Source: Acidobacteriota bacterium
Lineage (GTDB): Bacteria; Acidobacteriota; Terriglobia; Terriglobales; Acidobacteriaceae
Reading direction: 5' to 3'
Assembly: GCA_021799945.1 (NCBI GenBank)
Contig: JAJYZK010000260.1
Coordinates: 1-5,166, forward strand
DNA: 5,166 bases
Within the stretch, counting starts at the first letter, position 1. The number at the start of each line of letters is the position of its first letter. The notes under the pieces are model-generated. The model was not told the origin of the DNA, made no database searches, and worked only from the letters and a program-made list of their open reading frames with translations. Of this stretch, positions 1 to 5,166 are shown one piece after another. The translations under genes were made by a program, and so were the position numbers.

Positions 1-537
1 CAACGCGCGGGCGATGGCGACGCGCTGCCGCTGGCCGCCGGAGAGCTCGTTCGGCTTGTGATGCATGCGCCCCTCCAGATTGACCGATCGCAGGGCGTGC
101 TTGGCCCGCTCGATTCTCTCCGCCGAAGAGGTGCCGTTGTAGATGAGAGGCAGCTCCACGTTATGCAGGGCGGTGGCCCGAGCCAGCAGGTTGAAGGTCT
201 GCAAGACGAATCCGATCTCCCGGTTGCGAATCCGGGCCAGCTCGTCGTCGTTCAGGTCGCTGACCAGGTGGCCGTTCAGCCAGTAGCTTCCGTCGCTGGG
301 GGTGTCCAGGCAGCCGATCAGGTTCATCAACGTGGACTTGCCAGAACCGGAAGGACCCATGATAGCTACGTATTCGTTGTGGCGGATGCGCAGGGAGACC
401 CCGCAGAGGGCCTGCACCTGCTGTTCCAGGCCCATGTCATAGGTCTTCCACAGATTCTCAACCACAATCACATCGCCTTGAGCGCCCTCGGACTGGAGGG
501 CGCCGCTGGGCGCGGGAACTGCGGTTTCGGAGGCCAT
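1..537 (-). CDS. ABC transporter ATP-binding protein, LolD/MacB type (3' end off the window)
   Basis: This is the ATPase subunit of an export-type ABC transporter, acting at the cytoplasmic face of the inner membrane. Reading leftward from the ATG at 537-535, 179 codons are visible. A Pro/Ala/Ser-rich N-terminal tail (residues 1-22) precedes the fold. Walker A is GPSGSGKST (61-69), the Q-loop glutamine is Q113 in GFVLQTFNLL, and the signature is LSGGQRQRVAIARAL (165-179). Walker B, the D-loop and the switch histidine lie beyond the edge, so about 50-60 residues are missing if it is a stand-alone ATPase. The 'GCLDTPSDGSYWLNG' stretch and the FNLL after the Q-loop fit the LolD/MacB/FtsE-like group. 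The Q-loop has Leu where Phe is commoner (FVFQ), a mild change. The start is supported by GAGGAG six bases upstream. The gene follows a MacA-like adaptor on the same strand, so a MacAB-like export pump is likely. A separate ATPase or a fused MacB N-terminus are both possible. Confidence 0.95.
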   Translation of the reverse strand, partial: MASETAVPAPSGALQSEGAQGDVIVVENLWKTYDMGLEQQVQALCGVSLRIRHNEYVAIMGPSGSGKSTLMNLIGCLDTPSDGSYWLNGHLVSDLNDDELARIRNREIGFVLQTFNLLARATALHNVELPLIYNGTSSAERIERAKHALRSVNLEGRMHHKPNELSGGQRQRVAIARAL

Positions 538-543
538 CGGCCG

Positions 544-549
544 CTCCTC
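544..549 (-). promoter_or_regulatory. Ribosome binding site of the ABC ATPase gene
   Basis: The minus strand reads GAGGAG, then a 6-base spacer (CGGCCG), then ATG at 537-535. This is a near-ideal Shine-Dalgarno sequence and fixes the start of the ATPase gene. A strong site of its own suggests initiation independent of the upstream adaptor gene, whose stop codon is 145 bp away. Confidence 0.75.
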
Positions 550-627
550 GATTCAGACGTCCCTGCGGTCTTCCGTCTCGCTTCGAAGCATGCATCCAGC
601 CCGCGCAGCGACGGGCCAAGTCTTCCC

Positions 628-652
628 GGGGCGTCTTCCACCAAGACGCCTC
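628..652 (-). other. Intergenic hairpin between adaptor and ATPase genes
   Basis: GGCGTCTT (630-637) and AAGACGCC (643-650) are perfect inverted copies around a 5-base loop. One wobble pair (629/651) and one further G-C pair (628/652) can extend the stem. It sits in the 145-bp gap between the adaptor stop (683) and the ATPase start (537). On neither strand does a T-run follow, so it does not look like a normal intrinsic terminator. An mRNA processing or stability hairpin, a Rho-assisted attenuation site, or chance in GC-rich DNA all remain possible. The rest of the gap shows no clear promoter to my eye. Confidence 0.5.
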
Positions 653-682
653 TACCGGATTTTAACCGGAGCCCGGGCGCCG

Positions 683-2071
683 CTACCCGCCGAATCCGGT
701 CGATTCTGCGGCCCCCGCCGCATTGTCCCTCTTCACGGCGGCGCCATTTTTCAAGGTCCGCAGCGTCATGTACGGGCCGATCACAATTTCATCCCCCTGC
801 CGCAGACCCTGGGTCACCTCGATGTCCGTCGCCCCGGTGATTCCGGTCTTCACCGGAGCGAATTCAGCCCGGAGCTTGCCCCGTTCGCTGCGCAGCCGGA
901 AGACCCCCTGAATGCTGGGGTCGGCCGAACCGTCGGAGAGCGCGGCGTCGGCGGAGGCGGTAGAGACGGACTTTCCCGACAGCGTCGCCGGATTGCGCAC
1001 GGACAGCGCCTGAATCGGAATCACCAGAGTATCCTGGCGGCGGGCCGTGGTGATCTTCGCCGTAGCCGAGAGCCCCGGCCGGAGCTGGCTGCTGGGATCC
1101 TCCAGGGTCACCACCACTTTGAAGTCCTTGGCCTCCTCCGCGCCGGTGGTGGTCTGACTGGTCGCTATGCCGGTAGAGCGCAGGAGCGCCTGATCGCCCA
1201 CCTCCGTCACATGGCCCTTGAAAACCGCTCCCGGCAGGGCATCCACCGTCACGTCGGCGGGCTGGCCCAGGGCCACATTGACGATGTCGGTCTCATCCAC
1301 CTTCACCTCCGCAGTGATCACGGACATGTCCGCCAGCGTCATCAGCGTGCTGCCTTCCGCGTTTTGGATGCCCACCACCACCGTCTCGCCCTCGCGGACC
1401 GGCATATTGGTGACGATGCCGTCGAAGGGCGCAAGGCTGACGGTCTTGTCCAACAGGTCGAAATCGCTGCGCAGGGTGGCCACGGCCGTGCTGTACCGGC
1501 CGCGCGCGGAGGCGGTTTGCGCCCTGGCCTGGACCAGCGCCGCCTGGCTCTGCGCCAGAGTGGCCACCGCGGTGTCATAGGCGGCCTTCTTCGAATCGAA
1601 GTCCTGGCGGGCGATCAACTGATCCTTGTACAGCTCCTGGGCCCGCTGCCAGTCCATGCGCTTTTGCTCCAGATCCGCCTGACTATGCGCGATGGTCGCC
1701 TCGGCGGTCTTTTCGGCGGCCACGTAGGACGCGATGTCGGTCCGCGCCGACCGGATGCTCGCCTGCTGGGCGTCCACTCCCGACTGGGCCTGCACATTTT
1801 CGATGGTCGCCAGGATCTGCCCCTTCCTCACCCGATCCCCCTCTTTCACGTAAAGGTGGGTGATGCGGCCAAAGGCGGTGGCCCCCACGTTGACGTAAGT
1901 CTTGGGCTTGATCTGTCCTGTGCCGCTGACGACGGAGACCAGGTTGTGGCGCAGAACCCTGGCGGTAACCACCTTCGTATATCCGGACTGAGCCCGCACC
2001 ACAGTGAAGGCGACCAGGGCTCCGGCGGCAATCACCCCGCCGGCGATGAGGAAGGCTTTGCCCGGTCTCAT
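683..2071 (-). CDS. MacA/HlyD-family periplasmic adaptor subunit of an ABC efflux pump
   Basis: This is a membrane-fusion (periplasmic adaptor) protein that would join an inner-membrane ABC exporter to an outer-membrane channel. From the ATG at 2071 it has 462 residues, close to the usual adaptor length. Residues 1-6 form a short basic N-terminus and 7-25 a single membrane anchor. The first lipoyl half is at about 60-92 (GRITHLYVKEGDRVRKGQILATIE). A long Ala/Gln-rich coiled-coil hairpin spans about 95-205. The second lipoyl half is at about 208-250 (APFDGIV, REGE), the beta-barrel at about 250-345 ending in RPGLSATAKI, and the membrane-proximal domain at about 347-445. A Ser/Ala/Asp-rich stretch (365-386) interrupts that last domain. 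The reading frame stays open for 42 more codons upstream, but GGAGGTGG six bases before 2071 and the membrane anchor favour the start used here. An ABC ATPase follows on the same strand, which favours a MacA-like role over an RND adaptor. The cargo cannot be told from sequence. Confidence 0.93.
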   Translation of the reverse strand: MRPGKAFLIAGGVIAAGALVAFTVVRAQSGYTKVVTARVLRHNLVSVVSGTGQIKPKTYVNVGATAFGRITHLYVKEGDRVRKGQILATIENVQAQSGVDAQQASIRSARTDIASYVAAEKTAEATIAHSQADLEQKRMDWQRAQELYKDQLIARQDFDSKKAAYDTAVATLAQSQAALVQARAQTASARGRYSTAVATLRSDFDLLDKTVSLAPFDGIVTNMPVREGETVVVGIQNAEGSTLMTLADMSVITAEVKVDETDIVNVALGQPADVTVDALPGAVFKGHVTEVGDQALLRSTGIATSQTTTGAEEAKDFKVVVTLEDPSSQLRPGLSATAKITTARRQDTLVIPIQALSVRNPATLSGKSVSTASADAALSDGSADPSIQGVFRLRSERGKLRAEFAPVKTGITGATDIEVTQGLRQGDEIVIGPYMTLRTLKNGAAVKRDNAAGAAESTGFGG

Positions 2072-2077
2072 GGAGCG

Positions 2078-2085
2078 CCACCTCC
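2078..2085 (-). promoter_or_regulatory. Ribosome binding site that decides the adaptor start
   Basis: The minus strand reads GGAGGTGG followed by six bases and then ATG at 2071-2069. This strong Shine-Dalgarno sequence picks the internal Met over the in-frame ATG at 2197. The upstream option would add 42 Arg-rich residues ahead of the membrane anchor, which is atypical for this family. Confidence 0.85.
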
Positions 2086-2172
2086 GTCCATTCCGTGCGC
2101 CGCGGCTGAATGCAAAGAACCTCCGAACCGTTCCATGCGTCCCTTCGAGGGCCGTTCCAGTGCGTGGCGACC

Positions 2173-2190
2173 ATTCCCGGCGGCGGGAAT
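2173..2190. repeat. 18-bp inverted repeat, possible operator
   Basis: ATTCCCG (2173-2179) and CGGGAAT (2184-2190) are perfect inverted copies around the 4-base centre GCGG. The repeat lies about 100 bp upstream of the adaptor start. In length and shape it could be the operator of a dimeric regulator, or a hairpin in the adaptor mRNA leader. No regulator gene is in the window to pair it with. Confidence 0.5.
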
Positions 2191-2346
2191 CTCGCAATCG
2201 GGCCTGCGGCCGCGGCGCCTCCGACCGGCGCCCGGGCCGCGCAACCCTTCCCGAGCCGCTCCCCGATCCACTTCCGGCGGAAACGCCCTTTGGGCTGAAC
2301 GGTTTCCCTCTCCGTGCAAGGTTTCGCCAGTTCTAATGATATCTGA

Positions 2347-2398
2347 TGGCGCCGAGGTCTGGCGCCAAGGTCCGCAGTCCGGGTCCGCAGTCCGGCCG
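2347..2398. repeat. Four-unit 13-bp tandem repeat block (A-A'-B-B')
   Basis: Four consecutive 13-bp units can be read: TGGCGCCGAGGTC, TGGCGCCAAGGTC, CGCAGTCCGGGTC and CGCAGTCCGGCCG. Units 1 and 2 match at 12 of 13 positions, and units 3 and 4 at 11 of 13. In a shifted phase, the 13-mer GGTCCGCAGTCCG is perfectly duplicated at 2369-2381 and 2382-2394. Units 1-3 all end in GGTC, and units 1 and 2 each contain the palindrome GGCGCC. Thirteen is not a multiple of three, which argues against a coding repeat. Iterated protein binding sites or old replication slippage are both possible. Confidence 0.7.
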
Positions 2399-2538
2399 GC
2401 AGGCTCCAGCCCAAAGATACGCCGGAAAACGGAGGCCGGTTCCGCAGGAATCGCGCCTTCGGCCAATCGGCGCTGAGCCGGCTCCGGACCCACTCCGAGC
2501 CCGTGCAGGCCAATTGCGCTCGGCATCGTCATTCCTGC

Positions 2539-2567
2539 TTGAAACGGCGTCGGTGAACCCTTAGACT
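2539..2567 (+). promoter_or_regulatory. Sigma70-like promoter of the GWxTD gene
   Basis: A -35 box TTGAAA (2539-2544, 5 of 6 consensus bases) is followed by exactly 17 bp and a -10 box TAGACT (2562-2567, 4 of 6). Transcription would start near 2574, leaving a short leader of about 25 bases before the ATG at 2599. This is the best promoter match I found in the window. Confidence 0.5.
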
Positions 2568-2579
2568 TAGAAGGCCGCA

Positions 2580-2585
2580 GAGGAG
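2580..2585 (+). promoter_or_regulatory. Ribosome binding site of the GWxTD gene, long spacing
   Basis: GAGGAG is the only good Shine-Dalgarno sequence ahead of the ATG at 2599. The 13-base spacer is longer than the usual 5-9. No nearby in-frame alternative start fits better, and the chosen Met opens a proper signal peptide, so I keep this start. Confidence 0.55.
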
Positions 2586-2598
2586 TAGCGCGCACCCT

Positions 2599-4344
2599 AT
2601 GCAAAGGCTTGCATTCGTTGTTATCCCGACCCTGTGGGCCGGCCTCCTGGCGTTGCCGTCGGCCTTGGCGCAATCCGCCTCCACGGATCAGAGTTCCTCG
2701 GCCTCCGTCAGCGCCGCGCAGAATTCGCCGGATGATTCGGGAGCCCAGAATCCCTTGAAAAGGCCGTTGAGCGACAAGGAGAAATTCAAGCAACAGAAAG
2801 AGCTGAAAAACGAGTTGAAGGGCCCCTACAAAAAGTGGGTGAACGAAGATGTGCGCTGGATCATCACCGATGAGGAGCTGAAGGCCTTCAAGAGTCTTTC
2901 CAACGATGAGGAGCGGGACAACTTCATCGAGAATTTCTGGGAGAGGCGCAACCCCAGCCCCGACTCTCCGGAGAACACGTATCGGGAGGAGATTTACCGG
3001 CGAATCGCCTACGCCAATGAGCACTTTGCCGCGGGGAAGCCGGGATGGCTTACCGACCGCGGACATATTTACATCGCCTATGGCCCCCCGAACAATATCG
3101 ATTCCCACCCCGCCGGCGGCATGTACGAACGACCCATCGATGAGGGGGGTGGCGAGACCTCGACCTATCCCTTCGAGGTCTGGAATTACCACTACATCGA
3201 CGGCATCGGCGAGAACATCGAAGTCGAGTTTGTCGATACCTGCATGTGCGGCGATTACCACATGACGCTCGATCGGTCGGAAAAAGACGCCCTGCTGCAC
3301 GTGCCCGGCGCCGGCGCTACCCTGATGGAGCAGATGGGCATGGCCAAGCGCCAGGACCGTTACACCGGCGGGCTGGAAAGCTTAGGCAAGGGCCCCGTGA
3401 CGGGCGGCCAGAGTAAGGAGTTCGACCGCCTTACGCAGTATGCCAAGCTGCAATCCGCCCCGGTGGTCAAGTTCACCGATCTGGAAGGCTTCCTGGTGAA
3501 CCACAAGGTGCTTACCGGACCGTTTTTCCCCTTCGAGGTGCGCACCGACTACGTGAAGGTGACCGAAGATACGGTGCTGGTGCCGTTGACGCTGCAGGTC
3601 AGTAACCGGGACATCACCTTTGTAACCAAAGAAGGCGTGGCCAGGGGAGAGGTAAACGTGCTGGGCCGGGTGGCCACCATTACCGACCATGTGGTGCAGA
3701 CCTTTGAGCAAACCCTGGAGGTGGAGGAGCCGAGCGAACTGCTGGGACAGGCCCTGACGCAACAGTCGGTGCGCTGGTGGGCGTTGCCCCTGCGGCCCGG
3801 CCGTTACCGGGTGGACATCGCCATCAAGGACGTGAACAATCCCGACCACATCGGCACCTGGGCCGAAGGCATCGTGGTGCCCAAGTACGACGACGAGAAG
3901 CTTTCGGCCTCCTCGCTCATTCTGGCCGACAAGATGGAGCAGGTTCCCACCAAGCAGATTGGAACCGGTCAATTCATCATCGGCAACACCTTCGTCCGGC
4001 CGCGCGTAGGCTCCGGTCCCTCGGACTCGGTCGTCTTCCATCGCTCGCAAAAGCTGAATTTCTGGATGCAGGTATACAACCTGGGCATCGACGACAAGAG
4101 CCGCCAGAACTCGGCGACCATCCAGTATCAGATCCTGGATATGGCCACCAACAAGGCGATTCTGGACACCTCGGAGAGCAGCAAGGCGGTGGCCGCCAAC
4201 AGCGCAAACTCCGATCAGCTTACGCTGGAAAAATCCGTTCCCCTGGGTGGGCTGCAGCCGGGGCGCTACCAGGTGAAGATCACAGTGAACGACAGCGTCT
4301 CCAAACAACAGATCGCTCAATCGGCGCCCTTCACTGTGGAATAG
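2599..4344 (+). CDS. Secreted GWxTD domain-containing protein
   Basis: This is a complete 581-residue protein of the GWxTD family, whose biochemical function I do not know to be established. An N-terminal signal peptide (1-24, hydrophobic core about 5-22, cleavage likely after SALA) sends it to the periplasm or beyond. A polar Ser/Gln/Asn linker follows (about 25-50). The GWxTD domain spans about 75-225: a charged helical part with FIENFWERRNPSPDSPENTYREEIYRRIAYAN-like features at 109-140, the name motif GWLTD (149-153), then RGHIYIAYGPP (154-164), and a strand-rich part with FEVWNY (192-197) and VEFVD (209-213). The only two cysteines are C215 and C217, in CMC just after it. The C-terminal half (about 290-581) looks beta-rich and ends in an Ig-like segment with GLQPGRYQVKITV (551-563). 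A CarboxypepD_reg-like gene follows on the same strand after 171 bp. Family membership is firm; the role is not known. Confidence 0.93.
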   Translation: MQRLAFVVIPTLWAGLLALPSALAQSASTDQSSSASVSAAQNSPDDSGAQNPLKRPLSDKEKFKQQKELKNELKGPYKKWVNEDVRWIITDEELKAFKSLSNDEERDNFIENFWERRNPSPDSPENTYREEIYRRIAYANEHFAAGKPGWLTDRGHIYIAYGPPNNIDSHPAGGMYERPIDEGGGETSTYPFEVWNYHYIDGIGENIEVEFVDTCMCGDYHMTLDRSEKDALLHVPGAGATLMEQMGMAKRQDRYTGGLESLGKGPVTGGQSKEFDRLTQYAKLQSAPVVKFTDLEGFLVNHKVLTGPFFPFEVRTDYVKVTEDTVLVPLTLQVSNRDITFVTKEGVARGEVNVLGRVATITDHVVQTFEQTLEVEEPSELLGQALTQQSVRWWALPLRPGRYRVDIAIKDVNNPDHIGTWAEGIVVPKYDDEKLSASSLILADKMEQVPTKQIGTGQFIIGNTFVRPRVGSGPSDSVVFHRSQKLNFWMQVYNLGIDDKSRQNSATIQYQILDMATNKAILDTSESSKAVAANSANSDQLTLEKSVPLGGLQPGRYQVKITVNDSVSKQQIAQSAPFTVE

Positions 4345-4402
4345 GACTTGTGACGGAATTGAATCTGCGCCCGGGCCGGGATCGCCGGATGGACCGGATG
4401 GC

Positions 4403-4448
4403 CTCCGCCGCCGGCGGAGCCGCCGCAATGGCGGAATCCCCGGCCGGG
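4403..4448. repeat. Three consecutive GC-rich inverted repeats after the GWxTD gene
   Basis: Three dyads lie side by side in the 171-bp gap between the two plus-strand genes. The first is CTCCGCCG / CGGCGGAG around one base (4403-4410 and 4412-4419). The second is CCGCC / GGCGG with a 5-base loop (4420-4434). The third is the palindrome CCCGGCCGGG (4439-4448). They could fold into stable RNA hairpins starting about 60 bases after the GWxTD stop codon. No T-run follows, so a classical intrinsic terminator is not supported. Transcript end protection or a Rho-linked pause are alternatives. GC-rich sequence makes short dyads common by chance. Confidence 0.4.
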
Positions 4449-4476
4449 AGCGGGCGTGCGCGTTCCTCTCGGGAGC

Positions 4477-4482
4477 TATAAT
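4477..4482 (+). promoter_or_regulatory. Possible -10 element ahead of the CarboxypepD_reg gene
   Basis: TATAAT is a perfect -10 hexamer in a GC-rich gap, 33 bases before the proposed GTG start. No recognisable -35 sits at 16-18 bp spacing (the bases there are GC-rich, around GCGTGC), and there is no extended -10 TG. If used, transcription would start near 4489 with a leader of about 27 bases. The gene could instead be co-transcribed with the GWxTD gene. Confidence 0.4.
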
Positions 4483-4515
4483 GGACGACTAAAGTTGGAT
4501 GGCTGCGGCGTTTGA

Positions 4516-5166
4516 GTGAGTAGACGTTTTTACCAAATCGCAGTAATGCTTGCGCTCTCGGGAGGGGCGTTGCCCGGGCGCGGAGCCTCCACTCCCGCGG
4601 CTCTGACAGGTGTGGTTCGCGATGCCCGGGGCGTCCCGCAGATGGGCGCCCTGATCCAGCTTCTCTCCTCCGATGCGGCTCCGATAGCCCAAGCCTATAC
4701 CAACCAGCGCGGAGCCTACCGCATTGACGGCGTGTTTCCCGGAACCTATGAATTAAAGGCAACGGGAGCCTTTTTTCTCCCCACTCTGCGGGAGAATCTG
4801 CGCGTCCGCGCCAGCGGCAGGAATGTCGTCAACATCGTTCTGAATACCCTGGATGAGGCGATTCAGTGGCTGCCGGCAAAGCCTCGGTCTCCGGACGAGC
4901 CCGACGACGACTGGAAGTGGACTCTGCGTTCGTCGAGCAACCGGCCGCTCCTGCGCTTTCTCGAGGACGGACCTCTGGTGGTGGTGGCCGGAGAGAACAG
5001 CCAGACGGCCCCCGAGCTGGAGGCCCGCGTGGCTCTGTCTGGAGTTTCCCGGGCCTTCGGCCAGAGCGGCCCGCGCGACGCATTCGAAATGGAGCGCTCC
5101 GACGCGACCGGCGGCCGTCTGGTGCTGCGCGCGGATGTGAACCCGGAGCCGGAAGGCGGATCGGGG
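4516..5166 (+). CDS. Secreted protein with N-terminal CarboxypepD_reg-like domain (3' end off the window)
   Basis: The frame is open to the right edge, giving 217 codons. I start at GTG 4516, which directly follows an in-frame TGA and yields a plausible signal peptide: basic SRRFYQ, then hydrophobic IAVMLALSGGAL, with cleavage possibly near residue 24. The alternative ATG at 4546 would drop the basic residues. Neither start has a strong Shine-Dalgarno sequence. Residues about 30-110 resemble the carboxypeptidase-regulatory-like beta-sandwich: LTGVVRDARGVPQMGALIQL, then TNQRGAYRIDGVFPGTYELKA, then a closing strand VVNIVL. An acidic linker (127-132) leads to WKWTLRSSSNRPLLRFL (133-149), after which alternating strand-like segments begin. 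Such N-terminal domains often precede outer-membrane or surface beta-structured proteins, but the rest is not visible, so the function is open. No frameshift is seen; the T6 run at 4771-4776 stays in frame. It lies 171 bp after the GWxTD gene. Confidence 0.82.
   Translation, partial: MSRRFYQIAVMLALSGGALPGRGASTPAALTGVVRDARGVPQMGALIQLLSSDAAPIAQAYTNQRGAYRIDGVFPGTYELKATGAFFLPTLRENLRVRASGRNVVNIVLNTLDEAIQWLPAKPRSPDEPDDDWKWTLRSSSNRPLLRFLEDGPLVVVAGENSQTAPELEARVALSGVSRAFGQSGPRDAFEMERSDATGGRLVLRADVNPEPEGGSG

Larger units (their letters stand above)
2072..2598. other. Divergent intergenic region between the efflux genes and the GWxTD gene
   Basis: These 527 bp separate two divergent starts and are longer than the other gaps here. 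From left to right they hold the adaptor RBS (2078-2085), a 7-4-7 inverted repeat (2173-2190), an AT-rich island in otherwise GC-rich DNA (about 2331-2346), a 13-bp tandem repeat block (2347-2398), a 10-bp palindrome GAGCCGGCTC (2475-2484), and the promoter and RBS of the plus-strand gene (2539-2585). The open frames crossing it have Arg/Pro/Gly-rich compositions typical of shadow frames, so I see no gene. I could not find a convincing minus-strand promoter for the adaptor gene. Confidence 0.7.

Noticed and set aside
2072..2197. 42-codon N-terminal extension of the adaptor from the ATG at 2197
   Set aside because: The added residues are Arg-rich and precede the membrane anchor, while a strong GGAGGTGG supports the ATG at 2071.
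2331..2364. Possible minus-strand promoter at the AT-rich island (TATCAT on the minus strand)
   Set aside because: The only -35-like hexamer, TTGGCG, is 21 bp away, too far for a normal sigma70 promoter, and nothing fits at 16-18 bp.
590..2476. 628-codon open frame on the plus strand opposite the adaptor gene
   Set aside because: It is antisense to a clear MacA-like protein, rich in His, Arg and Gly, has no recognisable domain, and is the kind of long shadow frame GC-rich DNA produces.
2475..2484. 10-bp palindrome GAGCCGGCTC
   Set aside because: Too short and GC-rich to call an operator on its own, with no spacing relation to the promoter that stands out.
2346..2564. 72-codon small plus-strand open frame in the divergent spacer
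   Set aside because: It runs through the 13-bp repeats, whose period breaks the codon phase, overlaps the GWxTD promoter, and is Arg/Pro/Ser-rich with no RBS.
2068..3300. 410-codon open frame on the minus strand crossing the divergent spacer and the start of the GWxTD gene
   Set aside because: It overlaps a well-supported gene antisense, crosses the promoter region, and has no recognisable motif or RBS support.
3382..4428. 348-codon minus-strand open frame opposite the GWxTD gene
   Set aside because: It is a shadow of the GWxTD coding frame; its His/Leu/Gly-rich composition matches a reversed codon pattern rather than a protein family.
4853..5140. 95-codon plus-strand open frame at the right edge
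   Set aside because: It is in another frame within the CarboxypepD_reg-like gene, whose own frame carries the recognisable domain and an uninterrupted reading to the edge.

Overview
The window is GC-rich, tightly packed bacterial DNA. It most resembles an Acidobacteriota genome. The best clue is a secreted GWxTD-domain protein followed by a protein with an N-terminal carboxypeptidase-regulatory-like (CarboxypepD_reg) fold, a combination I associate with that phylum. No marker gene is present, so this placement is an inference from family knowledge. I see no rRNA, tRNA, CRISPR array, transposase or insertion sequence.

Layout: two transcription units diverge from a 527-bp spacer (2072-2598). 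Leftward, on the minus strand, a MacA/HlyD-type periplasmic adaptor (2071-683) is followed after 145 bp by the start of a LolD/MacB-type ABC ATPase (537 to the window edge, cut before Walker B). Together they read as the first two genes of a tripartite export ABC system; the permease would lie beyond the left edge. Rightward, on the plus strand, a complete 581-aa secreted GWxTD protein (2599-4344) is followed after 171 bp by the first 217 codons of a secreted CarboxypepD_reg-like protein (4516 to the right edge).

The non-coding parts hold the more unusual signals. The divergent spacer has a 52-bp block of four 13-bp units in an A-A'-B-B' pattern (2347-2398). It also has a clean 7-4-7 inverted repeat (2173-2190) about 100 bp upstream of the adaptor gene, and a convincing sigma70-like promoter for the GWxTD gene (TTGAAA, 17 nt, TAGACT). 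The adaptor-ATPase spacer has a perfect 8-bp hairpin without a U-tract. The spacer between the two plus-strand genes has three consecutive GC-rich dyads and then a perfect TATAAT.

All four proteins are predicted to act at or outside the inner membrane: an export pump on one side, and two secreted proteins of unknown role on the other. Nothing in the sequence proves a functional link between the arms. I do not see a clear undescribed system. The best candidates for follow-up are the GWxTD / CarboxypepD_reg pair and the 13-bp repeat block.
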